A DNA stretch of 26,134 nt from assembly GCA_003427395.1 (NCBI GenBank), contig BFEA01000465.1, positions 488,910-515,043 on the forward strand. Reading direction: 5' to 3'. The DNA comes from Chara braunii (taxonomy: Eukaryota; Streptophyta; Charophyceae; Charales; Characeae). The notes below the pieces were generated by a model, which saw only the letters and a list, made by a program, of their open reading frames with translations, made no database searches and was not told the DNA's origin. The translations under genes and the position numbers were made by a program. Position 1 is the stretch's first letter, and each line of letters opens with the position of its first letter. Positions 18,290-26,134 of this stretch are shown here, in pieces.

Positions 18290-18660
18290 GCAGTAGGCAC
18301 ACAAGTCCGAGTCCACATCATACTGCCAAGTCAATGAGGTAATTCTAAGAAGACAGTAGGACAACCACTTTCGGGTCGACATTCTTATTAATTAATTAGC
18401 ATGAGTGAGACAAGTGATAAGACAGTCAACCCTAGATCTACCTCCCTGTCTCTTGGTTACAAAAGAAGGCAAAGAGGAGCAGCAGGGCAGCGAACTCTGG
18501 ATCCACATCCCTGCTACTTAGTTAGTCAGACAGAGTATGAGTGAGTGACATGAAAAATAACTATGGGTCCACATTCTTGTTACTTCATTAGTTTAGCAAA
18601 TGAAGAGAAAGCGACAAGACGACCATGTATACATTCTTATTTTTTGTGTTTGTGAAAGTC
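18290..18660. repeat. ~63-bp minisatellite, six diverged copies
   Basis: The anchor GGGTCCACATTCTTGTTACTT recurs, with changes, at 18309, 18373, 18434, 18499, 18565 and 18626 (spacings 64, 61, 65, 66, 61). After each anchor come TTAGTTAG-like and GAGTGAG.GACAAGA-like segments. It lies between fold-back copies B and C. Confidence 0.75.
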
Positions 18661-18767
18661 GGATGGATCAAGGGTTGAGATTTGAAAACGATGAGATATC
18701 AGGCTGATGAGACTTGGAATACAACCGAGAAGTTCTCACAGAAAATGAACAATAAAAAAAAATAAAC

Positions 18768-19230
18768 ATAAAAAACTTCAGCATATTTAAAATTTATCAT
18801 TCCAATGTTCGTGAAAGTTTAAAATTTTCAGTTTTATTTGACAAGTTTCCATTTTAAAATTTTTGTTTTCTCTTTCAACTACATTTATTTGTTGAAGATG
18901 GAATGAAAGTCTGGAAGAGTTTATGAAATATTTTAATCAAAGTTTTATTTACTACAACAACTATCTTCTAATTAAGATCGGGTTAATTTATTTACAACTG
19001 TAAATCTTTATATAGAATAACAATTCAATTAGCATAATTCATAAACTCATCCAGACTTTCATTTCATCTCTAGCATGCCGTTAAAACAAGAAGGGATAAA
19101 CCATTATTGGAAGAAAAATTTTCAAGTAAAACAAAAAAATTTAAACGTGGACTAACATTTTTTTAAATGGAAGAAACTTTTTATTTTATAATAAAATTTT
19201 ATTATGAAATATTTTTTAATTCTAAAAAAT
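18768..19230 (+). mobile_element. Fold-back element family, copy C
   Basis: The hairpin is clearest here. The inner arm 18895-18940 (GATGGAATGAAAGTCTGG then GAGTTTATGAAATATT) pairs with 19027-19073. The outer segment GTTTAAAATTTTCAGTTTTA (about 18819) pairs with TTTTCAAGTAAAACAAAAAA (about 19119). The element is an imperfect palindrome over nearly its whole length, with a centre of about 85 bp. Confidence 0.72.
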
Positions 19231-20410
19231 ATTTCCATTGTATATAAAACTATTTTTGGAATATAATCATGATCGGCATAAGGACGAGAGTTTCAAGGGT
19301 GAGAACTTGTCATTGGATTATACCGTGTTCCTCATAAGTTTAACAAGAAAAACAAAGAAAACATACGTGTTTTCACGTTTCAATCATTCATCAAAACGAA
19401 TTAAACACATAGTCATTACCTTTTGAAGAAACACGGGATATAAATAACTCTCCATCTTTTAAAAAATCCAAAATAGGAAGACTATTGTTTTTCAGTATCA
19501 TACTCTTCATTAAGAAAACGAAAGTTAAAATCCCAAACGAACTATGTAAAAGCAAAGCATTGTCGAAGTATTTAGATCGAAGTTCGTATGAACTTAGTTC
19601 ATCAATACAAGTCAGTGAGCAATGCAGCAAGAGTTGTTTACCAACCTACAACCACAAACGAAATACACTATACCATCCTAGCAAGTCAACTTTTTATTCT
19701 CTTTCCATTATTTCACCTTCACACTCTCAAGCCTCTCACAAGCATACACTCTCTCCTTTTTTGACTTAGTCATGCAGTCCGACGCAATTTGGTCAAGTAC
19801 ATTTTTTGGTCAAATAAAGATCCTTTAGACAATGACCAAGAAAACAAAAATGTTATTTTTATGTGCATGGTTGATGCAAAGCAGTGTTCTGGTGGCTGTA
19901 GTTTGAGTTGTCAAATCAACATGTTATAATAAGATAAGATAATATCATATGGTATGGACTCATAGAGAGTCACTCGAGAATTATCTCTCAATGAAGATGA
20001 CTGAGAACGCCCTCAATGCTTGACATGTTTAACAAAAAAACGCATTTTTTAAATTATTACGTTTATCATAGGGATTTATGTACACAGGTTCTTATATGTT
20101 TGTGGGATATCTTATGGAAATCAACATTGGTAGATATAAATATGTGAGCCTTATGTTGGTTACATGTTGATAATACATTAGTAATGTGTTGGTAATGTAT
20201 TGTTCATTTGTTGGAAATTGAATATTTGATGTTAACCATCTGAATATTTTGTGTTTGTAAACAAAAATGGAGGGGAAAAAAAAAATGTTGTTATTCATCA
20301 CACACTAGTCACACGGCTTCCCCTTCTTACCCTCCCCCTAAGTACATAACAATGGTTGTAGATATAAATTTTTTTTTCAAGATATTGCATCGACGTCATT
20401 TTATATTATA
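19231..20410. other. AT-rich region, no gene recognised
   Basis: Frames of 60-94 residues occur on both strands (for example 19485-19769) but have no motif and overlap each other. TTGGTAATGTATTG/ATGTTGATAATACAT-like short repeats lie near 20155-20210. Confidence 0.4.
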
Positions 20411-20414
20411 TTGG

Positions 20415-20617
20415 AGTGTGTGTGTGTGTGTGTGTGTGAGCGAGCAAAGGTACGTAGTGTTTTTGTTCTTAATATACCAGTTATGACTCAAAGTACAATG
20501 TACCTTGTCTTTCTTCATAATAGAATTTTCCTGTTGATAAAGAGTTTGTGTTTTTTCGATTTTATTATATGATATTGTCACTTTTGATCATTTGGGGAAT
20601 TAGAGAGAGAAAGAGAG
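20415..20617 (+). repeat. ~170-bp unit with dinucleotide ends, copy 1
   Basis: After (TG)n come GAGCGAGCAAAGGTACGT, CAGTTATGACTCAAAGTAC, ACCTTGTCTTTCTTCATAAT, then TTGTCACTTTTGATCATTTG and GAATTAGAGAGAGA. The same order is found in the units at 21921, 22270 and 22541. Confidence 0.75.
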
Positions 20618-20838
20618 CACCAATCGTTAATGGAGTCAAATTTCAGGTCATGACCAATAGACCTATAAATTGAAATTAGGGTTTATGGGTCAAATTTTAT
20701 AGGTTTTTTTTTTTTTTGCCATATTTCTGTTTTGAGTCAAGGTTTGGGTGTACCAAATTTGGTCTCATTTGGAGTAGTTGAATTTCCTTTGATGAGATTT
20801 CTAGCATTTCTCAAGAATTCTTAAACTGAATGTTGGCG

Positions 20839-21036
20839 AAATTTACATGAAAGTGTACTTTTGCCTCGTTGTTTTATACTTTTTTTTTTTAATGTTTTCA
20901 CAATTACTTAATATGGTCTTTATATATACATATATGTATATATATACGTATATATAAAGACCATATTGACTAATTTTGAAAATATTTAAAAAAAAGTATA
21001 AAACAACGAGGCAAAAGTACACTTTCATATAAATTT
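20839..21036. repeat. Long inverted repeat (~198 bp hairpin)
   Basis: Arms of about 90 bp: ATGAAAGTGTACTTTTGCCT...AATATGGTCTTTATATA from 20847, and its near-exact reverse complement ending at 21028. A small TA-rich centre separates them. A few substitutions and a short T-run length difference distinguish the arms. A MITE or a dsRNA-producing locus is possible. Confidence 0.85.
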
Positions 21037-21039
21037 ATA

Positions 21040-21079
<40 letters not shown>

Positions 21080-21120
21080 ACGATATATATCTATATATAT
21101 GTATCTATATATATCTATAT
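21036..21120. repeat. (TA)n-rich tract
   Basis: TA repeats with GTGACGA, CTATATATATGTA and similar interruptions, leading into the left end of the element at 21122. Confidence 0.9.
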
Positions 21121-21121
21121 A

Positions 21122-21224
21122 CAGGGTAATCGACGTTAGGGATGGGCCGAACGCCCAAACCCGAACGCCCGAACGTATGGGACCCCTAGGGATGCGTTCG
21201 GCCGTTCAGGCCAAAAGCGGACCC

Positions 21225-21257
<33 letters not shown>

Positions 21258-21907
21258 AAAAAACTCTGAAAAAATATATGTCATGGAAAAAAATAAGTTA
21301 AACAGGATTTGCCTCAGCATTATATCCGAATTCCTCACCAAATTGAAAATAAAAATAAAGTACCGAGAACAAATACTAATAATAAAAACAAATAGAAATA
21401 CAAAGAGAATTAAATTTAGTGAGTGTCCGAGCATGTTTTCGACACCACCATCTTTGGCGATTTTTTATTTTTATTTTTTTTTTTTAGTATTATTTTTTTT
21501 TGCATAGCTTAATGCCCTGAAAATTTATAGATGTGTACTTCATTTAATACAAAACCCACTAAAAATATTTCAAAAAATAATAAAATTGTTTAGACCCCGA
21601 ACTAAAGTGAAAACAAAAAGTAAAAAATGAAATAAAACGTGGGCAAGCACGTTTTGACACCGCCATCTTTGGAGATTTTTAATTTTTATTTGGCTGATCC
21701 AAATAACTTGAAACTTTATAGGAGTGTACCTCACGTCATAGAGAAGTCACAAAACAAAATTCAGAAAATAAAACTTATGTTTATGCCCTGAAATAAGTTT
21801 TGGTGGGGGTCGAATGCTGTCGGGTTCGTACCCCGCACGGAACCCCGAACACCCGTACGTACGGAGGTCTGCCTAGGGACCTCCGTACGTACGGGTTGGT
21901 GACCATG
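21122..21907 (-). mobile_element. (TA)n-resident non-autonomous element, copy 2 (inverted)
   Basis: It starts CAGGGTAATCGACG after (TA)n and ends TTGGTGACCATG before (TA)n (21908-21920). Read on the minus strand it aligns with 16024-16766 along its length, including GGTGTCAAAACGTGCTTGCC, the second GGTGTCGAAAACATGCTCGG block and the poly-A/T run (about 21224-21251). A perfect 19-bp-arm hairpin sits near the right end (21851-21869 with 21878-21896). Confidence 0.8.
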
Positions 21908-21920
21908 TATATATATATAT

Positions 21921-22089
21921 ACTGAGAGACCTCTTATTGCATTCGTTATAACTCAAAGAATTACGCACCTTGCCTTTCTACATAATAATTATTCTCTTTT
22001 CTAAGGATTTTGTGATTGCTCGATTGCATTCAATACTGTTGTCAATTTTGATCATTTGGAGACCGGAACGAATTAGAGAGAGAGAGGGG

Positions 22090-22169
<80 letters not shown>

Positions 22170-22170
22170 N

Positions 22171-22253
<83 letters not shown>

Positions 22254-22269
22254 AAGAGAGAGAGAGAGA
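21921..22269 (+). repeat. ~170-bp unit copy 2 and long (GA)n
   Basis: The unit (GTTATAACTCAAAGAATTAC... TTGTCAATTTTGATCATTTG, GAATTAGAGAGAGA) is followed by (GA)n of about 190 bp with a single N at 22170. The frames here are Glu-Arg/Leu-Ser runs. Confidence 0.85.
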
Positions 22270-22495
22270 ATGTAATAAATGTTTTTGCACTTAATACATC
22301 AGTTATGACTCAAAATACTACGTATCTTACCTTTTTATATAATAATTTTTTTTTTTCTTATGATTTTATTATTATTCACTTGCAGTCAATATTGTTGTCA
22401 ATATTGACCACTTGGAGACTGCTAGAACTTGAACAAGAGAGAGAGAGAGCGAGAGATAGAGATAGATAGATAGATGGATAGATAGATAGATAGAT

Positions 22496-22541
<46 letters not shown>
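22270..22541 (+). repeat. ~170-bp unit copy 3 with (GA)n/(GATA)n
   Basis: ACATCAGTTATGACTCAAAA... GTTGTCAATATTGACCACTT then (GA)n, GATA repeats (about 22455-22505) and (GA)n to about 22541. Confidence 0.85.
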
Positions 22542-22542
<1 letters not shown>

Positions 22543-22633
22543 AAAGGTACATATTGTTTTTGCTCGTAATACATCAATTACGACTCAAAGTTATACGTAC
22601 CTGGTCTTTTACTAAAATAATATTTTTTATTGA
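22541..22633 (+). repeat. ~170-bp unit copy 4, truncated
   Basis: GCAAAGGTACATATTGTTTT, ACATCAATTACGACTCAAAG and TACCTGGTCTTTTACTAAAA match the first half of the unit. Homology ends near TTTTTTATTGAGAAG. Confidence 0.75.
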
Positions 22634-23290
22634 GAAGAAGTTGCAACCATGGTAGCTGGAGCAGTCGACCATATTCCGCTTCTCAACATCTGTAGTAACG
22701 ACAGTCTGATTTTTGTCTGAAAGACAGTCCTGCTGTCAAAACTACAATTCAATTGTCAGGCGACGACCTCAAGCTACATCGACTTAAAGAAACAGTAGTC
22801 CCAACTATATGAAAGGTAAGTTATCTTCAATCGAGTTGGCATTAGATAGTTACCGCATCCTAAGTGTGAAAAAGGAGGTTAAACGATAATTATAATATAA
22901 TAATATATATTAATAAAACAGAAGCAATAGATGAACAAATGACCAAAAGGACTACGTATAAAAGTTAATCGGTTGTTCACACATGAGTCTTACGCCCATC
23001 CATGTCTGCATAAGAGTAGAGAATGATAAGCCCAAAGAATAACATGCACAACAACCTAACAACATGCCTCGCCAATGCTTGTCAAACCTATCCAGTATCA
23101 TTAATCATCCATAACATCATTTTGTTTCATGCAACATGAACTAAAGTAGGTGGTGACTATTGCAATAACGTGAAGTGATAGCAGTAATGTCTATAAACAC
23201 CAAATTGTCGCAATTATAGTTATTTTTCATTTAACATGTACAATGGCGACTAACGACAACAAAGGTTTGAAGTATATCGGATTCAAGAAG
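22634..23290. other. Unassigned, no gene seen
   Basis: Mixed AT-rich sequence with no recognised repeat or coding motif. Confidence 0.4.
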
Positions 23291-25480
23291 GTGTTTTGAT
23301 AGCTGGGTGGTCTTGTTTGAAATTCACCGGAAGCAACGCAACCTACATGTTTGTCACCAACAATTTATCAATACGTTTTTCTTTTCCGTCAACGTTGTCG
23401 AGTGTATCGGCCCCGCAGGGGGACCCTCACGGCCGCGTCACACAGGATTTGGTGGCGGGACTTTCCATCCTTTTATCGCAGTACAAATGGAGCTTTCGTA
23501 GCCGCTCCGGCCGAGTGCACCAGTCATACCTCTCGTGAGTCCTTACGACAAGATAGGGCCTACGCGAGGTAAAACTTACCTCCACCTACGGGAGTTGTCA
23601 CCTCCCTTCAGTGGGCGTATCCCCGTCGAGCTACCAGTCCACAGTACGGAAGCTAATCAGTTGCAATCGCAGAGGTGGGTCAGTCGAGAGCGTTTCTCAT
23701 ACGCTGTAGCATAAGGGGTACACGAGGTCCCACGCCTCTATCGGACTCATATGCGAATTGACGCATTGGGGGCCTTAAGTCCCAAGCGCGACTTGTCGTC
23801 GGTCGACTAGGACGCATCCCACTCACCACGAGTTGCACTAGCTAAAAACATAAAATTGAATACACACAAAGACAAAACACTCCTAGTCCCTTCAATATCC
23901 AGCCCATAACCTCTTGATACGGAAATCGGTTAGGCGTCCCTGCGAGACTTAGAATAAAACCGCGAAGGTGCAGGGCTTTCTCATATAGAGTAGCAATGCA
24001 AGCATACGCAAGGAGTCGCAATGATGGAGTACTATGTAGTACCCATAACCACACGGTCCTCGATAGTCTCAAGGGTCACGTTCGACACTCAAGTGTCGGC
24101 TGACATGCGCCTTGAGGGGTTAATCTCTCCACGCTAGACGACCATCTAGGCGGTTGAGAACCACACCCTCTTCTGCACCCTGCGGAGAGTGGGTGGTACA
24201 TAGGTTCCGGCCTGTGGTGGCAATCAGTTATCGTGGCCTTGGAGGCAAATTCCATCATCCAGGGCCTAGAGAGAGGTCAAGGGGTTTGACTTTGACGACT
24301 GTCACGAACTTCAATGCCCAACTATAAAATTTAACAAGCAAAATCATTCAATAACTAAACAGGTATCCCAACATCCATATTAAATAAGAACTCGAGATAA
24401 AACAAAAGAAGGGAAGATAAACCCATCAGGTATGCAAATCTTTATGGTAGTAGCAAATATTCAAATGAGAACTTCGAAGGTCGAAACAAAGGAGGGTATG
24501 GGTCCCACGGGAACAGTCGTTGGGACAGCATGCCTCATAACCAACACTGCGGCAGCCTCCCACAGACGCCACCCAAAAACCCCGCCCAGGCATAGTTCAC
24601 CATCTTGCGAGCCCCTCACGCAGGCCTTGGTGGTAATAGCAAATGTTCAAGTGAGAATTTGAAGGACCAAAGTAGAAAGGAGTTCTATGTCAACATCAGC
24701 TGCAGCCAAGGTCGTGTGTGCCCCGATGCAATCCCATCTTTCGGGTCCCAACGGGCACGCCCACACTCACACTTGTCACGGTATATGGCGGAGGCGGACT
24801 ATACACCAGCAACGACCACCGCCACCCTCGGGCTACAGCCCCACAGGCTCGCTCAGAATGTTCTCCTTCCCTTCCACTTTAGGCTATCGACGCCCTTCAA
24901 ATGGGAAACAAAGGAAGCCACGACCACGGACTCCACCGCTCTTACGCACGTTGACCTCTTCAGCCCGTGCTCAAATGCGGGTAAGATTTTGTCAGTCCCC
25001 TGATCATGTTGGAGTTCCGACGGGCCCGCAAAAAAAAACAAGGCGCATGTTTAAGATGCTCGATTTCCGTAACGGCGACTCATGCCCGACAATGCAGTAA
25101 CTAAACCAGGCCCGTCCGGCTCGAAACTGATCACCTGAGTCAAAGACATCATAAAGAAAATACAAAAATAATAATAAATAAAATTAAGAATAAACACGGA
25201 GACACAAAAAGGTAAGGGGGTGAAGGGTCGCTCGTCCCACTGGCCGGTGAAGTCACGCACACCCAGGCTGCGCATGGTTGCAGCTCGCCGTCGATATCCT
25301 GTGAGCGCCGCTCACCCAGGCGAGGACCTAAACTTCCTCTCGCGCACGCTCCGTCAAGCGGACGAAGTCGTCATAGGGTGCGATTTGCAGAAACTATGCC
25401 AAATACCATTGTAAGGGTATTTGGTACGACAACATTTCCGGACCCTATTAAGTGACGTCCCTGTCGCATCGGAAGTCCAA
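23290..25480. other. GC-richer island, possible decayed retroelement
   Basis: Base composition rises sharply against the AT-rich flanks, except for AT-rich patches near 24310-24430 and 25140-25200. Short frames (for example 24605-25003, 24687-25100) have no gag, RT, integrase or host motif. No LTR pair, primer-binding site or polypurine tract was found. A ~55-bp segment (ATGGTAGTAGCAAATATTCA...) at 24444 recurs diverged at 24629. Confidence 0.3.
25399..25424. repeat. Short perfect hairpin CCAAATACC/GGTATTTGG
   Basis: Nine-base arms around an 8-nt loop. CCAAATACCATT recurs at about 25481. Role unknown. Confidence 0.7.
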
Positions 25481-25499
25481 ACCAAATACCATTTAACGT

Positions 25500-25990
25500 A
25501 GTTCCCGGAACAATATATATAATAATACTTCCTAATATAGCTAACTTGACTGAAACAATCATTAGGTTACATCAACTCTAAGTCTTAACTAGGTCAATAT
25601 CAGCGGTAAAAAAATATCTTTTAATTCCTAGTCATTATAGGAATCTATAATAGCCGAATAATCGGCTAGGCACTGACACGTTTCAACCTCTAATTCAACA
25701 TAGTGTATAACGCTACTTTCCACCAATTATAATCATAGACGGGAAATCATCCAAAGGTAAAAAATAAGACTACACAATCCTTGGTCCCTTTGAACGATAA
25801 TTTATTGTGTCGGGCACCCTGATTATTCTACCACCTGTCCGAACCCAAACTAAACGGCAGATTCGAATTCAGAATTTGAATTTTTATTTAGTTTTTCTCT
25901 CTTTTACACAACGATCATTCAAACTGAACTCATTCATACACCCCCTTCAAGCTCCTCCTCAAAAGATCACCCCATCGTGGGGATCTACGG
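25500..25990. other. AT-rich, no gene seen
   Basis: Contains small palindromes (GATCACCCCATCGTGGGGATC near 25964). No coding motif recognised. Confidence 0.4.
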
Positions 25991-25999
25991 GGCCTTTCC

Positions 26000-26069
26000 G
26001 TACGAAACGTACAGGTAATATATGTACGGGATCTGTACAGGAACGTGTACGTCTTGTACACCCTCGTAC
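26000..26069. repeat. Cluster of seven GTAC palindromes
   Basis: GTAC starts at 26000, 26009, 26024, 26035, 26047, 26056 and 26066, mostly 9-12 bp apart and alternating GTACG with GTACA. Poly-A follows (about 26079-26119). It may be a transposon subterminal zone or a cluster of SBP-type binding cores. Confidence 0.8.
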
Positions 26070-26071
26070 GA

Positions 26072-26122
<51 letters not shown>

Positions 26123-26134
26123 ATCAAAAAAATC

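Noticed and set aside
22042-22290. Glu-Arg and Leu-Ser frames around 22.1 kb
   Set aside because: Pure translation of (GA)n.
23290-25480. Intact LTR retrotransposon or rRNA
   Set aside because: No RT, integrase or protease motif, no paired LTRs or primer-binding site, and no rRNA signature was visible despite the higher GC.
1-26134. CRISPR array, operon or bacterial features
   Set aside because: Spliced plant-type gene, long microsatellites and poly-A tracts show nuclear eukaryotic DNA; the regular repeats have diverged units, not identical repeats with unique spacers.

Overview
The window is a repeat-choked piece of a large eukaryotic genome. One recognisable gene shows it is a streptophyte (land plant or charophyte alga). 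That gene is a small zinc-binding protein of the plant At2g23090 type (SERF/4F5 N-terminus, zf-met2-like C-terminus; animal relative ZNF706). It is read on the + strand from two exons (1885-1925 and 4269-4388) across a 2.3-kb intron. The first coding exon was not found and probably lies upstream of the window. Species cannot be fixed. Long introns and heavy (GA)n, poly-A and fold-back content would suit a seedless plant, gymnosperm or charophyte.

Layout. 1-4.4 kb: the gene, with introns holding two related hairpin MITEs (475-585, 914-1029), scrambled poly-A/GAAA-linked repeats (1238-1510), an exact 59-bp duplication and a 37-bp array. 4.4-10.9 kb: moderate-GC sequence with no recognised gene, very long microsatellites, a diverged ~154-bp repeat family (about 6.6-8.0 kb) and a fold-back element (about 7.39-7.72 kb). 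10.9-23.3 kb: mostly AT-rich, intergenic-looking, built from several repeat families: three copies of a ~0.45-0.5-kb fold-back element, two opposite copies of a ~0.75-kb element lying in (TA)n, a ~63-bp minisatellite, a ~170-bp unit joined by (GA)n, and a ~200-bp long inverted repeat. 23.3-25.5 kb: a GC-richer island with no recognised coding. The window ends in a cluster of seven GTAC sites and a poly-A tract.

Assembly quality matters here. Two Nextera mate-pair junction adapters (5636-5672 and 15584-15616) are embedded in the sequence, always next to GT and GA/CT microsatellites. A 321-N gap and four single-N joins also sit in low-complexity DNA. Linkage across these points should not be trusted. 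Most long reading frames here are translations of microsatellites, poly-T or adapter, not genes. No rRNA, convincing tRNA, CRISPR array or transposase-coding ORF was recognised. The most novel-looking content is the set of non-autonomous repeat families.
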